DNA of 64,000 bases from Prinia subflava (taxonomy: Eukaryota; Chordata; Aves; Passeriformes; Cisticolidae): assembly GCF_021018805.1 (NCBI RefSeq), contig NC_086256.1, positions 12,900,032-12,964,031 on the forward strand, written 5' to 3'. Below are positions 52,201-63,890 of this stretch, in pieces. The position numbers were made by a program, and so were the translations under genes. The notes under the pieces were generated by a model. That model did no database searches and was not told the origin of the DNA. It saw only the letters and a list, made by a program, of their open reading frames with translations. The first letter of the stretch is position 1; each line of letters begins with the position of its first letter.

Positions 52201-52880
52201 TATATTTGGCTTTTCTGGTTTGCTGCTGTACATTTTAATTCTGTTTGAGACCTAGATTGTAAGTACTGCAACACCACAATAAATGGCATTAAAAGTCTGA
52301 GAACCTTCTATACAGGCCTTATGGAGTGAGCACAGAATTGTGCCTGTCTTCAGTGAGACAGAAATGAAAGCATACATGAGAAAAATTTAGCTTGATCCAA
52401 CTTTTAAAAACTGAGCCAACACATTGGCTTAGATCTATTTTTTGCATTCTGACTAGTAGTTCTGGTGTAAATTGCCATATTTCCATTGCTATAGAAATTA
52501 AACTCTTGATTTCTGTATATATGGAGAGAGGCAACATATGTGGATAGTGGCACAATCCTGTATTTATGATATTCCATTTTTCTATAAATATAGATGTTCT
52601 GTGATTATCAATAGAGCTTCTCATTAAAATTCAGATTTAGATACAAAATGATGCCATTTTGTCTTAATATTTGAAAACCTAAAAATATCTCTATAGCTCT
52701 TTGAAAATCTGTATTTTAGCATTTACATTCAGCAGTTTATTGCAGTAGGAAATATTTCAAACAGAAGAAACAAATTGTTCCATCAAAGTATTCTAATAAT
52801 TTAGAAGACCATTTTTTTCCCAGCAAACCAAATATTAGGAATGAAGTTTAATCAAAGATCTAGTGCTCCATTTCCATTGA
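49240..52880. other. Unannotated non-coding DNA
   Basis: Open frames of up to 135 codons occur, notably in a GC-richer patch at 50120-50350, but they have no splice sites and overlap one another on both strands. No repeat family is recognised. An A12 run lies at 50709-50720. Confidence 0.5.
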
Positions 52881-52899
52881 AGGCAGGAAATAACTGATT

Positions 52900-53080
52900 A
52901 TTTCTCTGAGTTTTTGAGTATCAGCCCTGTTAGGAATACGATTAAGCTCAATTGCAGTCTTGAGGAATTGGCGTCCTCTTTATTGCAACCCTGTTACAAA
53001 TGATTTTACATTGTGAAAGGCTTCTCTTAATGATTGTTTGCTCTTTTGATGAACTAGCTAATTGTCCTCTCCTCCATTCA
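52900..53080. promoter_or_regulatory. Candidate conserved regulatory element
   Basis: This stretch contains an ATTGCAACCCTGTTACAAAT segment (52982-53001), then GATTTTACATTGTGAAAGG, CTTAATGATTG and GAACTAGCTAATTG. RFX-like and homeodomain-like cores are juxtaposed without any open frame or repeat. The call rests on texture only. Confidence 0.25.
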
Positions 53081-55002
53081 TCTTAATTCAAACCCATTAC
53101 CCTTCATTTTTCCTCTCTACCCTTCAGCAGCTCCTGCTATGGCTTCACACTGCTACCACATCCAGCGATGTAAAACCATTTTGCTGTAGTGCCATGAGGA
53201 GCCTCCTTGTCCTGTGTGCCAAGTAGATGTGAAGTAAATGGGCTTTCTCAATTCCACGGATTTTATGGAGCTTTAACTGTTGCATTCCCACCTTAATACC
53301 CCAAATCCCAGTTTGGCAATTGCCTTTGTCTTGTTACTGACTAGCCTGGCTAGCCCTGACTTGGGCACCCCGGGCTCTCAAATTAACCCTCCTCCTCTGG
53401 CACTTGAGAGGTCGGGAATGGGCCAAGGTATATCCTAGAGAGACACCTGTGGCACAGGATGAGGGGTTTGTACTTTGAGCCCCTGGCTTCTGCCTTCTGC
53501 TCCATGACCCCAGATGACAGACAAAACTGATTTTGTACATGCAGGTGCATGGGGAAGCCACTGCACTGATTAGAAAATGCATTTGATGAAGGTTTACCTA
53601 CAGGGAGTTTCAGGCTGTCAAGTGCATGAATCTCACATTCAATACATGGGACTTGGCTGATCTGCATCTCTTTGCCTCTGTATTGTCTTGGTTTTCTGCC
53701 ACTGGTAAAACCCTGTGGATGGCAATTCTGAATTTCCCCAAAAATTTCAAACAGAAGATTAGTTATATTCATTTTGGTTTTACCCAGCAGCTGTCAGATC
53801 AAAGGTATTTTATAACCTTTGGCTGTATAAGTAGTTACATGAATAAGAGTTGCTTGAAGTTTTCACATATTTTGACTTTCCCTATGTAGTGCACAGCAGT
53901 CAGCATTTCGGAGAATGGCTGATGTAGGACTGGATGGAGATATCTGCATGGATTGACAATTGGTGATAAATGAGGATCTTCTTATTAACTGGGGATAAGA
54001 GATATTTCCTGGTGAGGGCCGAATTCTCCACATAAAGAGAGACAAGAAAAGAAGGGTGGCAGGGACTATCTATTAGTTGCTAGGCACTTAATTCATCCTC
54101 AGACCTCAAGGACTCAGCATGGGGAACAACCGAGAGAAATAATTTGCATTGGCTGTGTCATCTCTTGCCTTTGCCAGAAAGTGTCAGTTTTTCCTTTCCT
54201 AGTAATAGCACTGATGGGAATTACTATGTTCTAGTATGTTTGGTAAAGGATAACCATGCATCTGTGCATAAATGTACATTAAATAAATGGTGCAAAAGTA
54301 TTATGGTAATGGAAATGTTTGTGTGAGCCAAACCCTATCAGATAAACAGATACGGGGTTTTTTTCAGTGTAATTCACCACCACAATGATAACCCAGCAAT
54401 ATAACCAATATAAGTACAGATATAAAAGTATGAAACAACATATTGTCAGAAGCAATAAAAAAGATTTAGCAATGTGTAAACAGGATAGATCCACAAGAGG
54501 CCAAGCATGGCAGTAGTTTATTATACATACCTAGCTAACTGAAAGTCATACTGAGAAGAATGTAAAAGAGAAAGGAGTGGTAAATTGTGATGGCTGTTTT
54601 TATTATTCTGCTCTTTAAGAGAGATCTAATTTGGAATTTGCATTTCACAAGAGCTCTGAGTTTTTTTGTGAGGCTCATTTTGAGAGCATTTAGCATTTAT
54701 GTAACTTCTTAATTCATCAATGTACAAACATGAACTCTAAACAGATGAGGAGGTGTATGTGTGAGAAGATGTGTGTGCTGCTGTGCCCTCGGTTAGTGCG
54801 GCACTAAACAGGGAATAGAAATGGGAATGTGTCCTTTGTCCCCCCTGAGCAAGAGCCAGCTTTGCTATAGTGATGTGCAGCCCCTGTTCACGGCTCTTTA
54901 TTGGCAGCACAAACCTGCCTAAAGCCATCACAGAGAGATGGGATGACAGTAACACAATTGCTGCTTTTGCTCTCTTTTGTGTAGTGATGCTAGATTAGTA
55001 GT

Positions 55003-55024
55003 TAAAAAAAAAAAAAAAAAAAAA
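55003..55024. repeat. Homopolymer tract (A)22
   Basis: An uninterrupted A run followed by CAAAAAATCCCC. No retrotransposed body is recognised beside it. Confidence 0.9.
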
Positions 55025-56013
55025 ACAAAAAATCCCCAACTGCACGCTTTCCTGAAGCTCTTTCTCAGCATGCACTTGCTCAGAGCTCCAGGAAGCAATC
55101 TTACCAGTCCCAGCATTAGCAAATTAAGGTGACACATTTATGCATTATGAGATTGGCTTAAAAACCATAAAATTACAGAATCAAAGGGGAAAAAAGGCTA
55201 TATTTCTTTTCTTTAATAATTATTTGTTTTCATTTTTATTAATTGTTAGAATGTACTGGGATAGCATTTTAAAACTATTCCGGATCTCATATTTTAAGAA
55301 CTAGGATTTTGAAAAATAGTAAGGATTGTGATGTATTATTTTGTTATGATCTATTATTGTATCTTAATAAACCCATGGGTTCAATGCACATTGCAGCTGA
55401 AGTGGGCCAAATGCTCCCATGGGTCCTGGGGCAGTGTGAGCTTCCAGAGCTGCTGCCATTCTGCACCATCCAAGTGAGGCTTTGTGTTTCTGAAACCTCT
55501 GGGAGACCTCATAGAAAACCTTTTCCACATTTACCACTTGTGGTGGACGGAGTTACAAGAAACACACCCAAAACATACAGTCATCATTATTTTTATCTTA
55601 TGATAAGCATACATCCAGTAATAAAGGATCTAAAGAAAATGGGTATCCTTGAGCTACAGAGTAACAGTAACATGGCCCTAACTGTAAACTTTAATGTCAG
55701 ATGATTGTGCAATAATTGAATGGAAAGCGAACACCCTTGGCTTTTGGCAATTCCTAGTATTTAGGGTATACCCAGTGGACAGTGTAGTCTTGGTCCTCTT
55801 TAAGTCAGCCATATGGATATCTGTGGGACCAGGATTTAACCTGTAAGCCTTCCAACTAGCTAAATTATTGAAAAGTTTAGAACATGTTCTATCCTATTCC
55901 TCTTATGAATAATATTATGCTATTTTTAGTGTATCTGGGGTGCAGGAGAGTGTGTTTTCTGAGAGTGGGATCAGAAGTTTTTTTGTTTTCTACCATAATG
56001 CTTATTCTCTTAG

Positions 56014-56221
56014 AACAAAGCATTCTCTACTTGAACTTGATGGTCTCATATGTAGTATACATGTATAGGTCCTGCTGGGGAATTCATTATACATATACAG
56101 ATGAGGATAACTCCTCTCTTTCCATGAGTTGTTTTGATCTTAGTGAAGCTAAGCTTCTGCAAATAAAAACTTACATGTTGAGCTTTAAGCGGTTATGTAC
56201 ATTTACAGTGTGTGTATAAAG
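56014..56221 (+). other. Weak candidate non-coding exon
   Basis: The acceptor TGCTTATTCTCTTAG| at 56013, preceded by a T-rich tract, pairs with the donor ATAAAG|GTAAGTTA at 56221/56222. The 208 nt are open in one frame until a TAA at 56218-56220, just before the donor. A coding role is therefore unlikely, but a lncRNA or UTR exon is possible. Evidence is only the two splice-like signals. Confidence 0.15.
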
Positions 56222-57082
56222 GTAAGTTATCTTAATTCTGAACTCTTTCTATTTCATAAAGTGACTGCCTTAAAAACCAGAAACAAGTAGTAATGGCTTA
56301 ACTGTGCCAACAAAGGACTTCACATGGGGCACAGGTTTGGAAATGAACTTCAGCACAGACCTTGTAGACATCTGAACTCTATAAATCCACAGGTGTTTAA
56401 GTAGCCCTAAGGGCTAGGTCAGATAGCAGACTTGTTTCAGTATGACTTTACAAGGATTTAGTACTGTGTAAACATCACTTGCAAGGTTTTCTCTTTACTG
56501 CTGAGTAAAACCAGTAGCAGGAAGAGCAACCTTTGATTTTTGTACCATAAAATGCACGGTGTTCTTTTATTCCATAAGCAGTGAGATGCTGGGATGATTT
56601 TGAGCAAGACCACATACAAAGTTAAACTTTCTTAGCCAAAGAGTTTTGAGACAAGATGATAGACATTGTACCATTCTTGAAAAGAAATTGCAGGGTAGCT
56701 GGAAAATGTGTTTTTTCTTTCTTTTTTTTCCAGTGCTTTTTGTTTGTTGTTGATTCTGTTCTTTGTTTTGGAAGAAGTGTTCAAGTCCTTCTGGAGAAAG
56801 ATAAATTAGGCAGTAGTTTTATATGCGAATACAATCTGCAGTTCTTAGATCTGTGCATTTCCACCTAAAGTAATGTTGTTAAAATTTTGTAAGCAGATGG
56901 GCTTATTTCTCAGTAAAGTAACCCCAAAGCATAAACTAGCTAGCACAGAAATACTGCTGAAGTGATGTTGGGAGAAAAAAGAAAAAAAAAGACTAGCTAA
57001 TGCAGAGTGCTGAGAATAGTGTTCTATTTTTACCCCCAAATCTGGTCTGCTAGTAATAGTGACGGATTTTTTTCAGTACCTA

Positions 57083-57196
57083 CAAAACAAAACAAAACCA
57101 GAAAAAACTCCCAAACAAAACCAAAACCAACCAAGCAAAGAAAACAAAACAAAACCAAACAAAAAACCCCACAGCCCTCCAAAACCCACCCCCCCT
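57083..57196. repeat. AACCA/AAAAC simple tract
   Basis: About 110 bases of A and C with AAAACC, AAACAAAACC and similar units, ending in a C-rich stretch. Same kind of sequence as at 18966 and 27601. Confidence 0.85.
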
Positions 57197-57529
57197 GCCA
57201 AATGAGTGCTCAGAATAACACGGTAAATCAGCTTGAATGGGGAAACCAGAGCCTATGGAGAAGGCACAGGGAGCTGAAAGGAGTAGAGCAGCACTCAGAG
57301 GGAAAACGAGATGACTGGAACCTGAGTGGATACAGTAATTAGGAACTGGAGAAGGAAATTAAAATCCTTAGGGAATCCAGTATCTGAGAAAGGAACTGAG
57401 AGAAATCTATTGAGGTTTATGAGAGGACAATTACTCCAAAAGCTTAATTAACTCACATACAAAACTTGGTTGAAGCTCCTCCTTGTCCTTGTTTTCACAC
57501 TAGTGTATGACTCAAGAAAATACAAATAA

Positions 57530-57690
57530 TTTCTTTAGTAGTTAATGAAAGCTCATTGATCACTGTATTAATCCTACAGATTAGCTGATGATTAATTCAA
57601 TCATGTTTTCCTGCAGCATTTTGGTTTCTGCTCCTTTGCTCCTTATTGTTTAAACTTAGGTTATTTAAGTTGTGCTGTAGCTAACCACAG
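57530..57690. promoter_or_regulatory. Candidate conserved regulatory element
   Basis: GTATTAATCCTACAGATTAG (57564-57583) carries two inverted OTX/bicoid-type cores, TAATCC and GATTAG. It is followed by CTGATGATTAATTCAATCATG with MAF-like and homeodomain-like cores, and an ATTGTTTAAAC forkhead-like core near 57646. There is no open frame and no repeat. Motif clustering is visible; enhancer activity is inferred. Confidence 0.35.
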
Positions 57691-59217
57691 TTTTTTATGA
57701 TGTGAGATTTTCTCTGTGCCTAATCAGCACAGAGCTTTGCAAGAAAATATTGTGGAGATAGCTAGGTGCTTGCTAAATTTTGATGGCAAAGAGAGACAGT
57801 TGTAATTACCTTCAATGTCCTGGACTGTGCTTTTTGGAAGAAGTCGAGCCAAGTTTGTGCTGTTCAGCCTTTTCTTTCTGGACTGAAGTGTTTGTCACAA
57901 ACGCACACATTGGATCTGGTGTTCTCTGTGCCTTCAAGCTGCTGGGTACCCTGACATCTCTCTGCCACTCCCAAAGTCAGAGTTTCCTTTCTCAGTCAGT
58001 GACTGGCTGTAATGTACACAAAGGTGTAACTCCCATCGATTCAACTTAACTGAATTACTGCAAGTGTTTCTTGGCTTGTGATGATGTTACAAATGAATCT
58101 TGTGGAAACACCCTTACAGCTGCATAAACCAGAAAATCTCAGTGCTGACTGGATATTTGAGAAGATAATTAATATACATCATTCAGAAATTTTATCCATC
58201 ATCAGACAAATGACCAGATTTTGGTTCCTTCAGTTCCCAAAAATACAGTCTGAGAAAATTTCAATCTTATCTAGAAGTGGACCCAAATTATGAAACCATT
58301 CAAAAGATTCTGAAGTCTTATTTTTTGTCACCAGTTGATCACATTTTTAATACCAAAAAAAAAAAAAAAGTGTACATTTTGTTTTCTGAGAAACACTTGT
58401 TTTGAAGCATTGTAAGCCAAGAATTTTATTTTTCTTTCCTCCCTCCACCCCTTTCCATTCTTCAGGTTATTTTAAAAAACCTGCCTCTTTACAAATCACA
58501 TTAGGTTTGTTGTATGCATTAAATGAAAGGCTTTCAACTTCCACTGCAGGCTGTATGAGCAATTGTCTTGTGTGTACATCAACTAGCATCCTACCTAAGT
58601 GCAATGAATTTGGTTTGTGTTAATTACAAGGTGAATTTGACTGTGTCTACATGATAGATTAACAGTTCCAAATAACATCAAATGCAAATGAAAGGATTTT
58701 TTTTTTATGGCACAGTTGAGAAATACAGTGCATTCTGAAAAGAAACAGAAATGCAGCTATGTTAGTGACTTGATAGTCTGTATATATCAACTCTGAACAA
58801 TAAAAGAAAACTTACATGAAATTGAATTATTACAATGTTTATGCGAGGTGTTATCTTAAAATCTGAGAGTTAAAAAATACACTGGAAAACATAAACTAAT
58901 GCATACCATTTTAAATGGTGCATAAGGAAATTATTCAGCATTATCCAAATATATTTATAGAAATACTCATAAAGCAAGTATATTTAGATCTCATTTGTGG
59001 ATTTTAAGAGAGTTTGTAGTTTCTTGTTGTGTGTTTGTCGTTTTAATTTCTTTTTTGTCATTTTTGCATTATTAATCAATGGAAAATCTTCATCCATCTA
59101 CCTTAAACTCAAAAGAGAAAATTTGTAGAGAGAATGTTTTGCTAGTACCTGTCTACTGTTTACAAGAAATTCTGAGGTTCAGCAGGGTTCACTAACAGTT
59201 CAGGTCTAGTCTCACAA

Positions 59218-59282
59218 TTTCTCTCTCTCTTTTTTTTTTTTTTTCTTTTTGTTTTGTTTTCTTTGGTTTGGTTTAGGTAAGT
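59218..59282 (+). promoter_or_regulatory. Candidate recursive splice site (acceptor joined to donor)
   Basis: A roughly 55-base pyrimidine-rich tract ends GGTTTGGTTTAG at 59276 and is followed immediately by GTAAGTTA from 59277. An acceptor fused to a consensus donor (YAG|GTAAGT) is the defining arrangement of recursive splice sites, which remove very long introns stepwise in vertebrate neuronal genes and in fly genes. Its setting, a gene-poor and enhancer-rich interval, fits. Splicing there would leave no exon. Caveats: the tract partly consists of the simple T/TTTGG sequence common in this genome, and TAG is slightly weaker than CAG. Confidence 0.35.
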
Positions 59283-59861
59283 TATATAATAGAGAATCAT
59301 CAAAACTGGATAAAAATACTAAGACTCATCTTTTCCACTGGCATTTCATATGCTTGAGTTAATAATTGTAAAGATCGTGATGCTCTCAAGCGTTATTGTG
59401 ATTAGGATTATGTAAAGTGCCTACAACAAATGGTGTATTCATGAGCTGAGTATTTTAACAAGGGCTGCAAGTTTGCCATAAACCGACTTTGTTGTAAGGC
59501 AGCCTATGGAGAACTAACACAGAGTATTTTGCATTTCCCCCCAGGTACCCCAGGCTGAACTCTGTACAGTTGTCACTACAGAGGGAAGATGTGGCATTTT
59601 TAACAGGGTTAAGTGTAGACCTTGCTGGTCTGCATTTGCTGGCTGTTAGTATGGGAGTGGTTGGACCATTAACTGGTGTTATTACTCTGCCTTTTAGTTG
59701 GAGATATTCTTCAATTCTCTGTCAAGAGTAAACATTCTACCTCCCCTGCTTTCCCCTCAGCTTTTCAAGAGGGGTTAGTATTTGATGCTCTGTTCTTCAG
59801 GAGCTCCTTGTTGGATAGGTAATCAGGTTGCTGGTTTTTTGTTGTTTTTTTTTTTTTTTAG

Positions 59862-59970
59862 TAGACAAAGAACCTAAAAATGTTAAAGACCACAGAGATA
59901 CACTGAGGAGGAGATTAAAATGTTCCTACTGCATTGTGAGGCTGTGCACTTAGAGCCAGAGCTTCATGTG
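59862..59970 (+). other. Candidate exon downstream of recursive-site candidate
   Basis: The acceptor is a T-rich tract with T15 ending TTTTTTAG| at 59861. The donor is CATGTG|GTAAGTGG at 59970/59971, and another donor-like ATT|GTGAGG lies inside near 59936. In one phase the segment reads DKEPKNVKDHRDTLRRRLKC before a stop at about 59950, so only the shorter form could be coding. It lies 580 bases after the fused acceptor/donor on the same strand. No homologue is recognised; a cryptic or lncRNA exon is possible. Confidence 0.2.
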
Positions 59971-59999
59971 GTAAGTGGCTTTAACCATGAAATAAGCAA

Positions 60000-61980
60000 G
60001 CTGCATTGCATAAAGGTGTAGCAATAAGAACGATTTCATTAGGAAGGAGGAGAAATACAAATGTAAGACAAGACAAAAGGTTTCTCAGTTAAAAGGACTT
60101 AATAATGCACTGTGTGTTTTAATGTGTAGTACTCATGGACAGCAAAATATTGAAGTGCATGTGTTATTATAAAGATATATGATTTTCAGGTTTCCGTGAT
60201 TTCTTCTCTCTATTGCATTGGCTAGTTGCCTATCTTTAATTTGGTGTTAAAAATTTTGCCCTGTGAATTATTAAGATAGAACATTTTTATTCATGTTTCT
60301 CAGAACTGGTCGCTTAGTACAATACATCAAAGTAAAAATAAGGTTGAGACCAATCCTTGAAATTCATGGAAACATATTGACATTGAAAAACACTATAAAA
60401 ATAAACCTGAATTTCCAGTCCTCTAGTGAGCTATGGAATAGGGAATTTCAAAGATTGATACATCTTTAAACCAAAAAAAAAAGTGTAGTCCTTATTTCTG
60501 ATCTCTAGGACAACTAAGTCACAAATACAGAGAGTTCTGGAATTTATGATTTAGTTTCGTTGCACTCTAATTAAAAGGAAGCACAAAGTGCATTTTAAAG
60601 TTAACTTGTTTGAATGAGAACAGACAAACCCTTTCTTATAGAACTCCTCTTTCTTCACACAAGTTGTAGTTCTGAGAGCTCTGAAAGGACCTGAAATTAG
60701 TTGATAGAAAGTGGCTTCCCATAACTAATTCTAACTGGGAGGGCACTGCCATTTCAGTCTTTTGTATTGTCTTTCTATTTTTAAAAAGATAAGGAGAAAT
60801 CAGAATGCTAACTAACAGGGGCTGCCAGAAAAAAGAATATTTGAAAAAAAGAAAGTAAAAAAGCTAGGCAGAGATTTTAATGTCTGTGGCCTCACCAAAG
60901 GAACTGACAAACTGTTCTGTTTTAATAATTCTGCATTAGTTTAGGTTTCTGGTTCCAAAAGTAACAAAATGGGTCATCTTGTGGTTTGAAGATCATTGTT
61001 TAACACATGCTAGTCTGAAGATTCTCTAGTTTTGTAGAAGGGCCTCTTTTTTAATAGCCATTATGAAATTATTTACAGGACTGATCAGAATGACTCGTCT
61101 CGTGTTCATCATATCAGTGTTTCTGAAATAAGTATAGTAAAAATGTTTTTGATTACCAAACACTAATTTTTCTTAACATTTCAAAGGTTGCTTGTGAAAA
61201 GACTGCATTTGAGTATTTACTACAGTTCTCTGAATGTTGCCTTCACTTTCATTCATGTGCTTAGTTCTGTCTTGCTATGATATCTTCTTGCTTATTTTCC
61301 ATTTCCATTGTACAAAATTGTCTTTTGGCAGTTAGCAGTGCTAGGGTTTTTAACCTGGTATGTATATATATATATATAAGATACATATATAAGAAAACTG
61401 TCATCAAACTAAAAAAAAAAGTCATGCACATCATTATCACTGTGCATGAGAAACTGGTTATATGAGGCCAGTACTTGATTTGAGAGAACAATTTAATTGA
61501 ATTTTGATGCAGCTAAATAGCACCTTTGTTAAAATCAAAATGACCTTGTGTAAATGTACTTCAGAAATTCACTCAGGTAAAAGAACAGGTACAAGAATTC
61601 AGTAACTGCAGTGTGTTTTACAAGGTTGTGTTTTCATTAAATTGATCACAATTTTGCCCTCTATTTTTTCCATGTATGGGGTGGAGTAAATTAACAATTT
61701 CCATTTTTAAAATGTTCTTGCTTTATAAATTGGTTCCCTTTCTTTCAGCTTTTATACTCCACGCTCCAGATAATAAATGTGCTCACAAAAGACTTGTCTG
61801 AAATAATGAAGCTGTTAAAGAACATTGTAATTTTTTACTTTAATAAAATTAATCTGGCCCTGTAAACCATTGGAAGGCAAACTTGCTCTTAGAATGCATC
61901 ACAGTACCACGTTTGTGACACTGATAGATAACTATTAACTCCTTTTAAGCTTTAAAATGCTTCAGAATGCCAGAGTAAAG
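60000..61980. other. Unannotated non-coding DNA
   Basis: AT-rich sequence with no gene signal. A (TA)8 microsatellite lies at 61363-61378 and short A runs at 60474-60482 and 61411-61420. Confidence 0.5.
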
Positions 61981-61989
61981 AATCTAAAA

Positions 61990-62810
61990 CTGCAGATCTT
62001 ATTCAAATGAATCAGGATAGAGCAGATGGTTGAAGAAGGCACACAAGCAAGAAGTAAATCTCCTGTTCTCCCTTTCTGATTGCTTTGCCCACAGAGGAAT
62101 AATGATTCAAAGAAAATCAGTAATCATGGCGGTTGCCATTAGCATATTCCCAATAAGGGAGCTTACATGAAAATTCCCAGAGAAAATGAATAGCTGCTAG
62201 TATAGATCAGTGTGCAAATAGTGCATTTCCAGCTGCCTCCCAAAACATAGATTTTTTTCCAAGACATTTAGAAATGAAGTTTGAAAAACTGAATTAAAAG
62301 AATCGCACATTTGCTTAGAGAAGAGATGGGTGTTTTATTAACCTAGCAATACAGCTATATTTAACACTCATGTCAGTTGTGATGCTGAGCTGAGTACTCT
62401 CAAAAGTGTCCTGTGCTTAAAATTAAGGTATCAGCAACCTTTCAATAAAATACAGGCAGAGACTTTTCCTACTTGGTTGTTCCTGTCTGGAGAGCGTGTG
62501 CAAACCGCTGTAAATCCCTTCCCCGACATCTTTTCTGATTGCATTATTGTGAACGCATGTGGTAAATGTCTGCTTTCTTGTTGCTTCACAGAAGTTATTA
62601 AGTTGTTCACAAATCAGTGGCAAAGCAAAACATTTTCTCAAAGTGTTGCAGAAGGAGCACTAACCTAGATAAATGGGTGTTTTCTTGTCTGTCCATAAGC
62701 AATGGGAAGCCCATTAGCCAGTGTAAATGAGCATAGCGCTATCGGAACAGTCAAGCTGCCGCCTTTCATTTATACGGAATTAGGATTTTTGCTTGGCATA
62801 TTTCAAAATG
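61990..62810. promoter_or_regulatory. Candidate enhancer cluster, left part
   Basis: Successive motif-dense, repeat-free segments: 62090-62160 (GAATAATGATTCAAAG, CAGTAATCATGGCGG, GCCATTAGCATATTCCC), 62520-62640 (CTGATTGCATTATTGTGAAC, a CEBP-like core) and 62700-62800 (CAGTGTAAATGAGCATAGCG, TTTATACGGAATTAGG). CpGs are retained in otherwise CpG-poor DNA. The open frames here (62423-62641 minus, 62477-62668 plus) overlap on opposite strands and are not credible genes. Confidence 0.35.
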
Positions 62811-62879
62811 AGAGCAAACCCAAGAACTGCACACAGGATTGTCATATTCTTCTACTTAATATAGTTAAGAAAGCAATGT

Positions 62880-63530
62880 AACATTGTGTTATTCTCATTC
62901 ACTTTAATTTCATCATGAGGCAAAGTCTAAATCATCACTGCTCTGGCCTCTGGATTAGGCAGTCAGCTGCCATTGTTGAAACTGGAAAATGCATGTCTAA
63001 TTTCTTGTGTGCCAGCCTGAATGTGTATATCTCCTATTGGTTCCAAATGCAACAACAGACCAACAGTCACTAAAATAAGTGCCATCACCTAGATGGTTGA
63101 TAAATCTCCTTAGAAAAGCAACCATGAGACATGTTATTGACAGGTTTTGTTGCTGAAATAAGAGAGAAACTAGGTAAGGGTGACCATGTTCCTGCAGATG
63201 CCATCATTGATTGTGCCAGCAGGAGGCAAATGGTTAAAGGATTCAATGGAAACTGTCACAATAGTTTCAATTTTATTATTGAAGCCCAAACTTTCAGTGG
63301 CAGTGGACAGATTGCCTTCATTTTTCATCCATGAAACATCTTCAACATTTCTGAAAAAAACAAAAATCTTTTAAACTTGCGCTGCAGCCAATAATGCCTT
63401 TTATGTACACTGAGATGGTAGAAACCATTAATAAAATGCCTGTCAACAGCACATCTCCCTTTTCTCTTTGGCAAAAAAGGGAGAAATCATTAATTACAGT
63501 TTCTGTCACACACAAAAGACATGTTTTTTT
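62880..63530. promoter_or_regulatory. Candidate enhancer cluster, right part
   Basis: Further dense segments: TTTAATTTCATCATGAGGCA near 62904, GGATTAGGCAG near 62951, CACAATAGTTTCAATTTTATTATTG near 63257-63281, CCATTAATAAAATGCCTGTCA near 63425-63445, and AATCATTAATTACAG near 63485. CDX/HOX-like (AATAAAA) and homeodomain cores recur. The short open frames on both strands are accidental. Together with the left part this makes about 1.5 kb of near-continuous enhancer-like sequence. Confidence 0.35.
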
Positions 63531-63818
63531 GTTCTGGTCTTTTAGCACTTTAACAGCATGAATTCACCTAGTGGCCACCTATTCTGCAAAATTTGAAAAG
63601 GGATGTGTCCTTATCCATCTATGCAAAACCTTCTGAAGACATTGCATGTGTCTGCCTGGGCAACAAATGCGGTATTTTGGGTTGACACTGAAAAGGAGGA
63701 TTATGAATATGGATAGGATGCAAATACTCCATCTATCTTAATCAGAATACAGGAATTCAAGCTGTTGTAGAAGGAGGGGGAAGGAAGGGGGAGAAAACCT
63801 TAGAAACCTAAGCTGTAG

Positions 63819-63890
63819 GGGCCTGATTCTGCTCTTACTGCTATCAGCTGGAGTTTTACCACCGAAGGTATTAAGGGCAGAATTGGGCAG
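63819..63890. repeat. Old foldback repeat
   Basis: GCCTGATTCTGCTCTT at the left and AAGGGCAGAATTGGGC at the right are imperfect inverted complements separated by about 35 bases. The left-arm wording (GGGCCTGATTCTGCTCTTAC) is a familiar start of ancient non-autonomous repeats in reptiles and birds. The family cannot be named from memory with confidence. Confidence 0.5.

Noticed and set aside
53334..53772. 129-codon minus-strand frame
   Set aside because: No splice sites, overlapping second minus frame, no domain; probably chance.
55309..55704. 131-codon plus frame
   Set aside because: No recognisable domain, no splice support, ordinary composition; probably chance.
59862..59950. Coding reading of the 59862 exon candidate with a C-x2-C-like end
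   Set aside because: Frame stops before the main donor, so coding use would need a weaker internal donor; kept only as an exon-like segment.
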